Positions 18,700-27,603 of a stretch of DNA of 27,603 bases are shown one piece after another. This DNA is from a virus. The position numbers were made by a program, and so were the translations under genes. Position 1 is the stretch's first letter; every line of letters starts with the position of its first letter. The stretch covers positions 1-27,603 of the IMG/VR virus record IMGVR_UViG_3300033156_000794. One strand, written 5' to 3'. The notes beneath the pieces are model-generated. The model had not been told where the DNA came from. It did no database searches and saw nothing but the letters and a program-made list of their open reading frames with translations.

Positions 18700-20525
18700 C
18701 AACTCGTCACTTGAACGGCATGATATCTAAACTCATCGACGTCAAAAGATGCTGCTCCAGAGGCTACAATTTCAAAGCAATAATCTCCATCTTCATCAAG
18801 CGGCTGCCATCCGGTCATCCTGTTTGATTTATCATTGGCCTTGCCGGATGGGTCATTATAATATACCCATTGAGCCGCCGCACTCTTACTTAGCTTCAAC
18901 AAGGTGTCATTATTTTGAGAAGCTGAATCATGGACTTCAGAGGTCACGACTATTGACTTCGCACCTTTCGGCAGCATTGCATCTGTATCAGCTTCAAGAT
19001 TGATAGTTGTCGGGCCCTGTGAGCCTTGCCCGGTATAGCTTTCTAACTGATTGCTTGTTATAGCTTTCTCCAACCAGATAACTTCATTGTCTCTGAACTG
19101 ATAATTGCCTTCCCCTATTATAGCAGAAAGTACCGTCATTGGCTGGGAGATATAGACGATTGTTGAACCATCAATGTTGGGAGCTGCTTTGAATTTCAAA
19201 GCAAACGGGATTCCTTCTGTAGAAATAGCTCCAAAAGTATGTGGAAATTCTAGCCATTCCCATCCACCTCCGCCAGTATGCTCAATACCAGTAGCAATCC
19301 AACCATCCTGATAAAAATAAAGCTCAACATGACTCGCCGTTGAAGTTTTTACCCAAACCCCCTCACAAACTGTCCTTGAATCAAATTGTTTATAAAACTC
19401 TTCCTTTGTACTCTTCCCCCCATCATTCCAATATAAATATTTATTCGCTGCCGTTGGAACTACTTTTAAAGCATAAAAAGAACCACCCTTTGTATTTACT
19501 CCAGAATGTTCTCGATATAAATCAAGCTCAATAGATTTTACCCACCCATCAGGAGCATGAGTTGCCTCTGTACAACATGGTGTTATTTCGTAGCAAGAGA
19601 AATTACGAACCTGAAAATTATTACCGCCGCCAGCTAGCCAGCCGACAATCCCAACCTTTGAGTTATCACTGCTTTGGGTTGCTTCAAATGTCCAAGATAC
19701 TTTAGTCCAATTTGCACCAGTTGTTTTTCTAGGTTCAATGACAGACATGCCTAAAGAATCATGATAATAGGCATTGACTTCAACCCCTGCTTCAGTACCA
19801 TCTTTGATTTCGCACTCGACCTTATAAATTTTGCCTTCTTCAAATTCAACATTAGCAATATAAATTATTTGAGACATTGCCGTCCTTACTATCTCATAAT
19901 GGTCAACGTTGAAATTAAGATTGCAATCTATAGTATTCCAGTCTGCTGTATCGTCGTTGTTCATCGGGTCATTAGCAACTCCTATTGTTTTGTCCCCATC
20001 TACCGTCAGCATATTAGCGCCGCCCACTGAGCCATCTACATTTTCGTTGTCTTGGAATGTTCCAGTCACTGCTCCAAGCTCAATAGAGCCTGCTGCATTG
20101 CCGCCGCCCCAAGTGCCTCCAGTCACTGTGACAGAGATGACTTTTCCTACAGCTCCAGAGGTTGCTCCTGTGAGCGTCTCTCCAACTTGTGGCTCTACTG
20201 AGCCAGAGTCAAAGTTAAGAGTGCCGAGTCCTTTGTTTGTATCACTCTGTGACCAGACTCCGAAGCCTGAATTGATTAAGAGATTTATACCTCTCTCTTT
20301 CGGTACAACTTCTGAATCGAGCAGATACCAAGAACCAGAATGCCTGTAATAGATTCTACCATCGTCACTATCAACTGCAATCATGCCGTCCTGAGCTTGA
20401 GTCAGATTCGTTCTCGGGTCTGACATGTACCAGTTGTTTTTGAGGTAGTTGATTAATGTATCGCAGAAAGCTTCATAGCCTTCGTAATCAGCACCTTTGA
20501 GTAGGTCATCTCTTGATGCTGCCAT
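18699..20525 (-). CDS. Tail fibre or receptor-binding protein with carbohydrate-binding-like modules
   Basis: 608 residues. An N-terminal tail-binding region (1-75) is followed by INLLINSGFGVWSQSD (80-95), a hallmark opening of fibre beta-sandwich modules. A Gly/Thr-rich domain with VGETLTGATSGAVGKVISVT (about 114-133) and two CBM-like sandwiches follow (about 185-320 and 330-490, with WTKVSWTFEATQSSDN and GVWVKTSTASHVELYFYQDG). The C-terminal domain (about 490-608) ends DVDEFRYHAVQVTS. Probably it binds host glycans next to the GH-like enzyme encoded directly downstream. AGGAGGAGG precedes the ATG. Confidence 0.8.
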   Translation of the reverse strand: MAASRDDLLKGADYEGYEAFCDTLINYLKNNWYMSDPRTNLTQAQDGMIAVDSDDGRIYYRHSGSWYLLDSEVVPKERGINLLINSGFGVWSQSDTNKGLGTLNFDSGSVEPQVGETLTGATSGAVGKVISVTVTGGTWGGGNAAGSIELGAVTGTFQDNENVDGSVGGANMLTVDGDKTIGVANDPMNNDDTADWNTIDCNLNFNVDHYEIVRTAMSQIIYIANVEFEEGKIYKVECEIKDGTEAGVEVNAYYHDSLGMSVIEPRKTTGANWTKVSWTFEATQSSDNSKVGIVGWLAGGGNNFQVRNFSCYEITPCCTEATHAPDGWVKSIELDLYREHSGVNTKGGSFYALKVVPTAANKYLYWNDGGKSTKEEFYKQFDSRTVCEGVWVKTSTASHVELYFYQDGWIATGIEHTGGGGWEWLEFPHTFGAISTEGIPFALKFKAAPNIDGSTIVYISQPMTVLSAIIGEGNYQFRDNEVIWLEKAITSNQLESYTGQGSQGPTTINLEADTDAMLPKGAKSIVVTSEVHDSASQNNDTLLKLSKSAAAQWVYYNDPSGKANDKSNRMTGWQPLDEDGDYCFEIVASGAASFDVDEFRYHAVQVTS

Positions 20526-20537
20526 CGTAGCCTCCTC

Positions 20538-23264
20538 CTATTGACATTTGCATATTTTCTTCAACGGGTCACCGCCCGGAAGCGATTCATCGTCACAGCT
20601 TCCGATATAACCAAAAACCTTCATCCATTGAGAAGCGTTCTCGTAATTGTGCTCCAATTCAGAACACCGCCCAATGATAAAGCATTGACCAACCAGCCAC
20701 TGCAAGTCCGATGCTTTCACTCCGATTGTCATATTTTGAAAATCGTATGTCAAGCTTGTTACATAGTAATAATGCTGCTCTTCTCCTTGTCCTGTGGGAC
20801 TCAGTCCAAATGTATCCTGAAGTATGAAGGTATCAAAAATCTCAAGCTCATCAATGAAATCAATCGGCAGTGTAAAGCTGACAACTCTATTGCCGTATGC
20901 CAAACGCTGCAAATCTTCACCTGCTCTGAGTATTGCAAAGTCTTCACAGGATACACACGGGTACTCCCAAGTCTCATAGTTCTCAATCTCACTCTCAAAA
21001 TCGGTTATGGAAGCATCTGACTCAAACTCTCTAGCACCGCCATAAACACCAGCAGCCGGATAGAAATCCCAACAGACTTTGATTCTATTCACTGCATCTC
21101 TAAGATTGAACTCAATCGTTGGTGCTTCAATACAATCTGTCTGAGCAATGATTGTTTTGTCGGTGTCAAATGTTGTGAGGTCTTTTCTCCCGAAATGAAG
21201 CTTGCCTTCTCTATCAGGCCATATCTTGATTCCGAAGCTGAAGAGCAGTTTTTGAAGCACTGAAGAAGCATCCTCCAGCTCTGTGAGCGCTAACTTACCG
21301 CATTCATCCCAGCCATTGTCTTCAAACAAGTCAGCAACATCGTCTAAAGAATCTGTATCAATATAATCTATCGGCACTTCAGCAAGATAAACCAGAAAGA
21401 AGCCAAGAACATAAGCAGGATTCTGCACATACCCATTGCTTGAGTTCCAAGCTGCCAGGCTATAACCCTCAGCATTATATGTTATTTTTTTATCGCCTTG
21501 ACTAGAATTGAATGTAATGAATGTCCTACCTTCAGCATCATTTGAAACTGTATAATTTGCAGGATTGACAAGTACGTTATCAGAATAGACTTGAAGCACA
21601 GAGTTCAATGGATGAGCGGCTGCGATGTACTTATTGGCTGTGGTATCAATACAGAGCGCCTCAATAGCTCCGAGGTTCTCACCTGTAGTCAGGCTGTGAA
21701 GCCCTAGCACTTCAGGGATTGCTTTGCCCACAGCGTTCTCATGAGCATTTGGCCACTCTTCAGTTGTTACAATATAGAACGGCATCTTCTTTCTCAAGTA
21801 CTTCTGAGTAATATCCTTCAGAGTGGCTTTGAATGTCGGCCCGGATAAAACATAATCATCTACGATACCCTGAAAATATCTTTCTTTCCAGCCATGCGGT
21901 TCATCTGTCCAGCCGAAATATAATTTAACCGGCTGGTTCTTGCAGTAGCCCTGAGCTAAAAGTTTTTGAAACTCTGAGTCATTGCTTGCCAGCTCAACAT
22001 CTAAATCAGAAACTTGGAACATACCAGTAAAGTCATCAATAGAGCGTGTAACTGATGCAGCGCTTAGGATGCGCCCCTCATAGAATCTGTCAGTTGCCCT
22101 CAGATCAATCGGTGCGTAGTACTTCCAGACCAGTTCCCCAGCTATTTTCCAAGCCCATTCCCAAGTGAAATAAGGTGCTTTTGATTCAGCTTCACCGACG
22201 ATTATCGTGAACATACCATAAGCATTATCCACGCCAGGGCTCATCTTACCTGTCTCATCTGTGAAAAATTCACCAGCATAGCTCTCTACATCTCCGACGT
22301 CAGGAACACCTATCTTGACCAGTTTAATTTTATAAGTGCCTTTCTTCATGGCAGGCATTGATGGAATTGTTATCTGTGTATCGGAGTCGACTGAAAAATC
22401 GCCACCAATTAAGGTGAGCTCATAATCGCCCTGGCCTTCCTGGCCTTCAAATATTATTTTTTCTACATCCGAATCCCATGTTTTAGGCTGATTGTCAGAA
22501 CAGCGTTCAGTGCTGTTTAGCTCTGCATCACTTTGGTCAAATCCAAGGCCAGTAAGGATTAGCTCATCTCCTCCATTTTCTGAAAATCTTAGCCTTGAGA
22601 GAGAATTAACTACTGGATTGAAATAATTTACAGTGATTTTTGTTGCCGTAAAACTGCATTTGAAAAATTCGCCATTGCCAAATGGATAAGATATATTATA
22701 GTTCCAAATATTAAACGCAAGGCCCAGCCTAAAGATATATTCTTGTTTATTATTGCTTACCGCATACGCTAAAAAAGCCGGCCACCAGATTGTTGTTTTA
22801 TAGGGAAAATCTGCCACATTGATATCAAGATAATCGCTTGGAGAGCCAGCATGCCAGGGAGAATAGTCATCCCACGGATTCACTCCATCATAATATTTTC
22901 CTGTGACTTTATCTGTATCCCATTGTTTTGGGGAGGATAAATGCTGAATGTTTTTGCCATATAGTTTGAAGCTTCCTACTCCGGCTGAGTTGTCTATAAG
23001 ATTAAGCTCGATATCAACGCCCACATCTACAATCTCATCGGCACTTGATACAAGCTCAAAATCGTTGGTAGCGATGATTATCGGATACCAATACCAGTAC
23101 TTAGGGCTAGCCCCATCATTGCCACCGCCGGCTATTCCTTCTTCTATATGGTCATCAGTCCAACGGTCGATAGGAGCATAGTAAGGGGGGCCGACTAAAT
23201 TATCAGAATTTTGAGCAAGAGTCCTGACTATGATTGCAGTCCATTCTCTATGTGGTAAAGTCAT
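20538..23264 (-). CDS. Large tail-tip or baseplate hub protein with IPT/TIG-like domain
   Basis: 908 residues. The first 200 residues are a beta-rich discoidin-like region. Then comes ELILTGLGFDQSD... QITIPSMPAMKKGTYKIKLV (about 235-320), matching the IPT/TIG immunoglobulin-like fold. The second half (about 385-900) contains RSIDDFTGMFQVSDLDVELA, AVGKAIPEVLGLH and LLFSFGIKIWPDREGKLHFG, the pattern of long siphovirus tail-tip proteins. It lies between the distal tail-like protein and the fibre and likely forms the hub that carries both. Confidence 0.75.
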   Translation of the reverse strand: MTLPHREWTAIIVRTLAQNSDNLVGPPYYAPIDRWTDDHIEEGIAGGGNDGASPKYWYWYPIIIATNDFELVSSADEIVDVGVDIELNLIDNSAGVGSFKLYGKNIQHLSSPKQWDTDKVTGKYYDGVNPWDDYSPWHAGSPSDYLDINVADFPYKTTIWWPAFLAYAVSNNKQEYIFRLGLAFNIWNYNISYPFGNGEFFKCSFTATKITVNYFNPVVNSLSRLRFSENGGDELILTGLGFDQSDAELNSTERCSDNQPKTWDSDVEKIIFEGQEGQGDYELTLIGGDFSVDSDTQITIPSMPAMKKGTYKIKLVKIGVPDVGDVESYAGEFFTDETGKMSPGVDNAYGMFTIIVGEAESKAPYFTWEWAWKIAGELVWKYYAPIDLRATDRFYEGRILSAASVTRSIDDFTGMFQVSDLDVELASNDSEFQKLLAQGYCKNQPVKLYFGWTDEPHGWKERYFQGIVDDYVLSGPTFKATLKDITQKYLRKKMPFYIVTTEEWPNAHENAVGKAIPEVLGLHSLTTGENLGAIEALCIDTTANKYIAAAHPLNSVLQVYSDNVLVNPANYTVSNDAEGRTFITFNSSQGDKKITYNAEGYSLAAWNSSNGYVQNPAYVLGFFLVYLAEVPIDYIDTDSLDDVADLFEDNGWDECGKLALTELEDASSVLQKLLFSFGIKIWPDREGKLHFGRKDLTTFDTDKTIIAQTDCIEAPTIEFNLRDAVNRIKVCWDFYPAAGVYGGAREFESDASITDFESEIENYETWEYPCVSCEDFAILRAGEDLQRLAYGNRVVSFTLPIDFIDELEIFDTFILQDTFGLSPTGQGEEQHYYYVTSLTYDFQNMTIGVKASDLQWLVGQCFIIGRCSELEHNYENASQWMKVFGYIGSCDDESLPGGDPLKKICKCQ

Positions 23265-23265
23265 T

Positions 23266-24129
23266 TTAACCTAAAAGCCTTACTCCTCTAGTTAGCGTCC
23301 TCAATTCTATCTTCCAATCGTAGAGCTCACCGCATGTGCCCTTTGCAATCTGAGTGCCAAAGCCAGACATATTTGTCATGTAAACATAATAACAAAATTT
23401 ATAATGGTCATCTGGGATGAATATGAATTTACCATTTGCTCTTTTGACATTACTCAGAAACTTTCTCATTTCACTGACCTGAGCTGGATTATTAATGTTT
23501 TTAATGACAATACTGAATTCTTCTGCTTCTGAATAGTAATTTGACCAGATTTGACCATAGTATGTTGTCCGAGTGCCTTCAAAGAAAATCGGGCCGTCTG
23601 AACGGCCAGGTTGCAGTCTTGCATTGCTGAACGACTGAAGATTACCCAAGAACAGCTCACCGATTTCTATATAACCATCATCGTTATCAGCATCAATTAT
23701 CTCAAGTAGCCAATATTGATGAGAACCGCAGTCGAATCTTTTGCATAAATTCGGGAAGTCTTCAACCAGTCTGTTCTTCAGGTTGACTTCACAAGCCGGC
23801 CCGCCTGAGCCTACAGACCACCAGTCACAAGCTCCTGATTGACCTGGACATCTAGCATCACAAGGCTTGAGCTTCAGTTCATCCCCTACATCAGATAATA
23901 AAAGATTATGATTGAAAATGCCTATAAAATCGGGTGAAACATCAGTACCAAAATCAATACAAATCCACTCTGGTATAGCTCCCGATGTTGTACCGATACC
24001 GGTGAATCTGAATGGCTTCGATGGTTTTACATTATATAGATTCTCAAGAACATAGAGGTCATCCTCAGAGCTTGAATATAAATCAACTTCAGAGTTAATC
24101 AAGTTATTAATTGCATACCTTATTGCCAT
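23266..24129 (-). CDS. Distal tail-like protein with discoidin-like N-terminus
   Basis: 287 residues. The N-terminal part (TGIGTTSGAIPEWICIDFGT, DFIGIFNHNLLL) and IEIGELFLGN (155-164) form a beta-sandwich typical of siphovirus tail proteins downstream of the tape measure. The second half (EEFSIVIKNINNPAQVSEMR, KFIFIPDDHYKFCYYVYM) resembles the C-terminal part of such tail proteins. Nine Cys occur in the middle (CDARCPGQSGACDWW). It starts one base into the tape-measure stop (TAATG) with GGAG upstream. The role as the distal tail ring is inferred from position. Confidence 0.72.
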   Translation of the reverse strand: MAIRYAINNLINSEVDLYSSSEDDLYVLENLYNVKPSKPFRFTGIGTTSGAIPEWICIDFGTDVSPDFIGIFNHNLLLSDVGDELKLKPCDARCPGQSGACDWWSVGSGGPACEVNLKNRLVEDFPNLCKRFDCGSHQYWLLEIIDADNDDGYIEIGELFLGNLQSFSNARLQPGRSDGPIFFEGTRTTYYGQIWSNYYSEAEEFSIVIKNINNPAQVSEMRKFLSNVKRANGKFIFIPDDHYKFCYYVYMTNMSGFGTQIAKGTCGELYDWKIELRTLTRGVRLLG

Positions 24130-26207
24130 TATGCCACTCCCAAAGCTCTTCTGAATTTTCTCTTCATTTCTGAAGCATTAACATCAAGAGCTTTCACAAT
24201 CTCAGGTATCAATTTTTGTCTTGTAAACTCTCGGTCAGAAATAATCGTACCAGTGATTACGACTTCATTATTAATTGTAATTTCTTGATGCGCTGCTCTA
24301 GCCGGTGCTGACATCAATCTATTGAGCTGAGCTGCTGGTAGTACAAATTCAGGTGCAGACGGAGTACCATGAGTCATTACAAGCTGCGGCTCTGTGAGGA
24401 CAGCACCATACTGAGCGCTAATTGCTCTATCTCTCAAACCTCTAATTGCATCAGCGATCGGTGCAAATGCTGGTCTAACCGCACTATCAAAATCTTCTTT
24501 TAGATGACCGATAGAAGAAGAGAGTCTATCCGTCATTGATTCTATTACTTGGGAAGCAGTCATATTCACATAAATTGTACCTTTGCTAGTCAAAGCATTT
24601 AGGATGCTGTTCAAACCATCTACGATAGATTTACTTATATTCTCTAGATGTGACGGAAGAGCCTTTATTTCAGCATCAATTGATTTCAGCCTTTCTCTAG
24701 CACCTTCAGCAAAACGGCTAGTCAAAAGCGTGTTCTGCTTGATGTCTCGAAACTGTTCTATCATGTGCAGTATTTTGGCATGAAAGAAGCCGACAAGCTG
24801 ATTCAGGATATTCTGAGAGTTTTCCCAAATAATCTTGAGCCAGTAGGTTACATCTGAGGCTTTCTTACCAGCCCCACCAAGCAAACCGCCAATGCCTGCT
24901 AATAGGCCACCTACTGCTTTTCCTATGCCTCCAACTATGTCTGAGATTGCACCAAAGACTGCATCTGAGACTTTGCCTATATTTTGAATTGCACCAATCA
25001 CAACTTCAGAGGCTGCCTTCCAAGCGTCTTGTACAGTCTTTGAGATATTCTTGAAGCCAATCATTTTACCTACAAGAAGACCTATGCCTACCGGACCCGC
25101 TATTTTTGCTATATTAGAAAGAAATCCTTTGCTCATTCCCTCGGCTGAACCTACAACTCCACTTGCCGCATCTGAGGCCGCTTGAGCTGCACCTCCTACT
25201 GCATCTTTCGTTTTGCCAAAGATACCAGAAATAAAATCACCTACGCCACTGAATACGCTTTTAATATTACCAAGAAGCCCCTCTCCCCCCGAGATTATTT
25301 TATCTATGAATCCTATTGTCCATTTAGAAATCATCTGGGCTATAATTGTAAAGAATTGCTCTTTTACAGTTCCCCAGATACTACCCACTACATCAGAAAA
25401 TGACCTTGCTCCAGATAGCATATCCTTGAGACCCATTGTCCAAGCATCTTTAATACGCTGCGATACTTCGGTAAATTTTGATTCAGTCTTTGGTATCTCT
25501 TCAAATACAGTGTCTTTGAATTCACCAACACTTTTTGTTGCCGGTGGCATCATATCGGCTGCAATACTTCCAAAGTCTCTAGCCTTTGGAACTAGTGCAT
25601 CAAACTGCTGACCGAGTATTGCAAGCTGACCACCCATGATGACGACTTCATCTGTAGCAGCAGCCAGCCTTGTCTCTAGCTCTTGAACTGCTTTATTATA
25701 CTCTTCCTGGGTGATTTCGCCTGACTCTAGTTTTTCCTGCAGCAGTGAGAAGGCTGATTTCAGATACTCAGTCTCTTGCTTCGCTTGGGAGACGGTCTTG
25801 ATGCCGAAGTCCTCAAGCACCTTTCCCCATGTTGTAGTTGCACCTGAGAGCTGCTCAATCTCTTCTCTTGCTTTTGTGACCGCTGCCGTATAATCCTCCT
25901 CAGAGATTTTCCCATCTTTGAGTGCGGTATCCAGGTCAGCTATTATATTAGTAAGCTCTTCAACTCTTTCTTGTTTCTGTTGAAGTGTCTGGATTCCAGT
26001 CTCTTTGAGATAATCTATCCATGTCTGCTGTTTATCTTTCAGTTGCTCCATTGATGGGAGAATGTTATCAATGGATATCTTATAATCTTCTAACTTTAGC
26101 AAGTGCTTCTTGTAGTGCTTGGCCTTCTCTTCCTTTTTTGATAGCCATACCAAGAGCAGCGGCATTGCCCTTATAAGCTTCTTTGAGTTTATTAAACTCT
26201 TTCTCAC
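24129..26207 (-). CDS. Tape measure protein, C-terminal part in a shifted frame
   Basis: 692 residues as listed from the first ATG in this frame, but residues 1 to about 35 are probably not natural, since the upstream frame continues the tape measure to 26080. The downstream part is typical tape measure: long helices (QERVEELTNIIADLDTALKD), then a hydrophobic/Gly-rich region (GLLGNIKSVFSGVGDFISGI, AQAASDAASGVVGSAEG, IAGPVGIGLLVGKMIGF, about 300-450), and a C-terminal SAQYGAVLTEPQLVMTHGTP segment. The tape measure sets tail length and passes into the host membrane at injection. It joins 26080-27315 if one base is lost near 26134. Confidence 0.8.
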   Translation of the reverse strand: MRKSLINSKKLIRAMPLLLVWLSKKEEKAKHYKKHLLKLEDYKISIDNILPSMEQLKDKQQTWIDYLKETGIQTLQQKQERVEELTNIIADLDTALKDGKISEEDYTAAVTKAREEIEQLSGATTTWGKVLEDFGIKTVSQAKQETEYLKSAFSLLQEKLESGEITQEEYNKAVQELETRLAAATDEVVIMGGQLAILGQQFDALVPKARDFGSIAADMMPPATKSVGEFKDTVFEEIPKTESKFTEVSQRIKDAWTMGLKDMLSGARSFSDVVGSIWGTVKEQFFTIIAQMISKWTIGFIDKIISGGEGLLGNIKSVFSGVGDFISGIFGKTKDAVGGAAQAASDAASGVVGSAEGMSKGFLSNIAKIAGPVGIGLLVGKMIGFKNISKTVQDAWKAASEVVIGAIQNIGKVSDAVFGAISDIVGGIGKAVGGLLAGIGGLLGGAGKKASDVTYWLKIIWENSQNILNQLVGFFHAKILHMIEQFRDIKQNTLLTSRFAEGARERLKSIDAEIKALPSHLENISKSIVDGLNSILNALTSKGTIYVNMTASQVIESMTDRLSSSIGHLKEDFDSAVRPAFAPIADAIRGLRDRAISAQYGAVLTEPQLVMTHGTPSAPEFVLPAAQLNRLMSAPARAAHQEITINNEVVITGTIISDREFTRQKLIPEIVKALDVNASEMKRKFRRALGVA

Positions 26208-27315
26208 TCATACCAATAGTATCGGCAGCCTTTTTTATTTTCCCCATCAATCGGGCATTGATTTCTTCATATCTTTTTGATGCTTCTTCTGCTTTTTTCT
26301 GAGCATCTTTGACTTTCATATAACCGATAGCAAGAGCCCCGAGAGCTGCTGTAAGAATACCGACTGGACCAGTCATTGCAATTACAGCAGTCTTCATCAT
26401 TGCTAAACCAGCCACCAGCTTTGGCAGGATAATCAGCATCGGCCCGAGCACAGTCATCAAGCCGCCAAGCACTGCAACAACTTTTGTAATTGTAGATGCT
26501 AAGAATGGATTGGCTTTCATCCAGTCAGATATTTTTGATATTACACCAGAGAGACCTTCAACAAATTTCGATAATACAGGAACAATGTTCTCTGCAATTG
26601 CAATTGTCAAACCCTGCATCGCACCCTTGAGCGTCGCTTGAGCATCTGCAAGCCGTGCAGCCTTGTTAGCCGCTTCTTGGTCATATACCATACCAAGCTC
26701 TCTAGCTTTCTCTCTCAATGCTTCCATGCCGTCGACGCCCTGAGCAAATAACGGGAGAAGCTTCGTACCAGCTCGGCCGAATATGTCTTGAGCTGTAGCT
26801 GCTCTGATTGTCGGGTCTTCTACAGATGCAATAGCTCTTGCAAGAATCTCAAACTGCTGTTCTGGATGCAAGCCTTGAAGTTCTTTGTAGTTGACGCCGA
26901 TTCTCTCAAATGCTCTCTGATATGTCGTCATGCCTTCAGATGCGTCGACAATAGTTTTCTGCATCTTCTTTACAGCCTTCTCAAGCGAAGTGAGATCTGC
27001 ACCACTTATTTGAGCAGCATATCTCAGTTCTGAAAGAGTCTCTGTAGCAAAACCAGTCCGGAGCGCCATCTTGTGGACTTCATCACCAGCCTTGACATAG
27101 CTCTTGACCATCATGCCGAGAGTGCCGACAATAGCACCACCAGCAATGGTCATTGCTTTGCCAACGCCTGCAAATTTGCTGCTCATTCTTGAAGCACTGC
27201 CAGCAAGCGTCTTCTCGTCGCTCTTGACTTTATCGACAGACTGCTGCCATTGAGTGCGGTCAAGAATCATCTTGCCGACTATAGCACCGGCAAGAAAGCC
27301 GCCGAATCCGTTCAT
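26080..27315 (-). CDS. Tape measure protein, N-terminal part
   Basis: 411 residues. The N-terminus (FGGFLAGAIVGKMILDRTQW, VDKVKSDEKTLAGSASRMSS, FAGVGKAMTIAGGAIVGTLG) and LRTGFATETLSELRYAAQIS followed by FGRAGTKLLPLFAQG are hallmarks of the TP901-type tape measure family. Two or three hydrophobic segments follow at 285-350. The frame ends ALAKVRRL at 26080 while the downstream frame continues the protein, so the gene is broken by one base. Joined, it would be about 1061 residues, predicting a tail of roughly 150-160 nm by the usual 0.15 nm per residue rule. Confidence 0.85.
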   Translation of the reverse strand: MNGFGGFLAGAIVGKMILDRTQWQQSVDKVKSDEKTLAGSASRMSSKFAGVGKAMTIAGGAIVGTLGMMVKSYVKAGDEVHKMALRTGFATETLSELRYAAQISGADLTSLEKAVKKMQKTIVDASEGMTTYQRAFERIGVNYKELQGLHPEQQFEILARAIASVEDPTIRAATAQDIFGRAGTKLLPLFAQGVDGMEALREKARELGMVYDQEAANKAARLADAQATLKGAMQGLTIAIAENIVPVLSKFVEGLSGVISKISDWMKANPFLASTITKVVAVLGGLMTVLGPMLIILPKLVAGLAMMKTAVIAMTGPVGILTAALGALAIGYMKVKDAQKKAEEASKRYEEINARLMGKIKKAADTIGMSEKEFNKLKEAYKGNAAALGMAIKKGREGQALQEALAKVRRL

Positions 27316-27318
27316 TGA

Positions 27319-27582
27319 TTAGTCCTCTTCCTCTGAGTCTAACATTTTCATCTGAAACTCAAGCCTTGTCATCTCGTCTCTGAATTCAGTGCCTGTACTC
27401 ATAGCAAGACGACAAGCATAATTGAGCCAATACCGCTGTCTGAGATGTTTTCTTTTTGCTTCCTTCAGCCAGAAATTCAAGTCTCTTATATCAAGACCAT
27501 AGAGCTGTTCACCCGGGAACTGGCCCGGAAACTCACTTGCTATTACTGCTAGGTTTTGTCTCCAGGCCTTGTCGAGTTTTTT
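27319..27582 (-). CDS. Tail assembly chaperone, -1 frameshift extension (partial)
   Basis: Reading from the slippery heptamer A AAA AAC (27582-27576) in the -1 frame gives 85 codons (KLDKAWRQNLAVIASEFPG, EQLYGLDIRDLNFWLKEAK, ending LDSEEED) that stop six bases before the tape measure start. Upstream in this frame there is a TGA, so the extension can only be made by slippage from the zero frame. This is the gpG/gpGT arrangement found just upstream of tape measures in siphoviruses. The first part of the fusion protein lies outside the window. Confidence 0.8.
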   Translation of the reverse strand, partial: KKLDKAWRQNLAVIASEFPGQFPGEQLYGLDIRDLNFWLKEAKRKHLRQRYWLNYACRLAMSTGTEFRDEMTRLEFQMKMLDSEEED

Positions 27583-27603
27583 TCTTCAACAGTTAGCTCT
27601 CTC
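27549..27603 (-). CDS. Tail assembly chaperone, zero-frame end (partial)
   Basis: Zero-frame codons at the right edge read RELTVEEKNSTRPGDKT and stop at 27549, shortly after the slippery site. This is the C-terminus of the short chaperone (gpG-like), which binds the tape measure before tube assembly. Most of the gene is outside the window. Confidence 0.72.
   Translation of the reverse strand, partial: RELTVEEKNSTRPGDKT
27576..27582 (-). promoter_or_regulatory. Slippery site for -1 ribosomal frameshifting
   Basis: Minus-strand A AAA AAC in the zero frame (GAA GAA AAA AAC), the canonical X XXY YYZ heptamer, leading into an open -1 frame of 85 codons. The position before the tape measure matches lambda-type tail chaperones. 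Confidence 0.8.

Noticed and set aside
20541-21020. Plus-strand 159-codon frame inside the hub gene
   Set aside because: Opposite a 908-residue tail protein with consistent domain pattern; no promoter or ribosome site.
25182-25611. Plus-strand frames in the tape measure region
   Set aside because: Shadows of a repetitive Gly/Ala-rich protein.
1-27603. tRNA genes, CRISPR arrays, insertion sequences, integrase and attachment sites
   Set aside because: Looked for but none seen; the short repeats present are not spaced as a CRISPR array.

Overview
The window is one continuous piece of a tailed bacteriophage or prophage, most likely a siphovirus. Three things support this: the left edge carries the terminase pair (TerS, and TerL running off the edge); the right half carries a siphovirus tail module in the usual order (tail assembly chaperone with a -1 slippery site, tape measure, distal tail-like protein, large tail-tip/hub protein, fibre, tail-associated glycosidase); and the middle holds DNA replication, recombination and modification genes plus dozens of tiny overlapping ORFans. 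Bacterial signals are plain: AGGAGG ribosome sites 5-9 nt before starts, ATGA/TGATG stop-start overlaps and TTGACA/TATAAT promoters. The DNA is AT-rich and the proteins rich in Lys and Glu. The host cannot be named. A lipoprotein-like lysis-region protein would fit a Gram-negative host, but this is weak. No portal, capsid, integrase, tRNA, rRNA or CRISPR array is visible.

Layout, read right to left because nearly everything is on the minus strand: (1) 27603-17668, tail genes ending in a fibre and a clan GH-A-like enzyme. (2) 17671-15868, an isolated plus-strand operon of six small unrecognised genes, ending in a 4-base convergent overlap with the tail operon. (3) 15868-15329, a control region with three promoters, a ribbon-helix-helix regulator and an XRE-type regulator; the two divergent promoters share the same 16-base box in opposite orientation. 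(4) 15031-12034, GIY-YIG nuclease, putative single-strand annealing protein, Cas4/RecB-like Fe-S nuclease and two small genes, probably a recombination module. (5) 11923-8398, a strong promoter, a leader with two long interleaved inverted repeats and a terminator-like end, then a DUF3102-DNA methyltransferase fusion, a small PD-(D/E)XK-like protein, a replication initiator and a DnaB-like helicase. (6) 8383-3405, a tightly packed run of small genes including a YopX-family protein, a PAPS-type sulfotransferase, Cys-rich mini-proteins, small membrane proteins and a PD-(D/E)XK nuclease. (7) 3386-1509, the lysis region (holin-like protein, NlpC/P60 endolysin, overlapping small genes). (8) 1495-1, ParB-like protein, TerS, TerL.

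Several genes listed here are very short (about 40-55 codons). They were found by reading the gaps: 2021-2182, 3405-3566, 3550-3675, 4275-4436, 4835-4969, 5864-6022, 7893-8060, 11767-11889 and 17507-17671; TerL and the frameshifted chaperone are cut by the window edges. With these added, no stretch longer than about 300 bases lacks a gene. The most unusual items are the structured leader upstream of the methyltransferase, the shared-box divergent control region with its ORFan operon, and the phage sulfotransferase.
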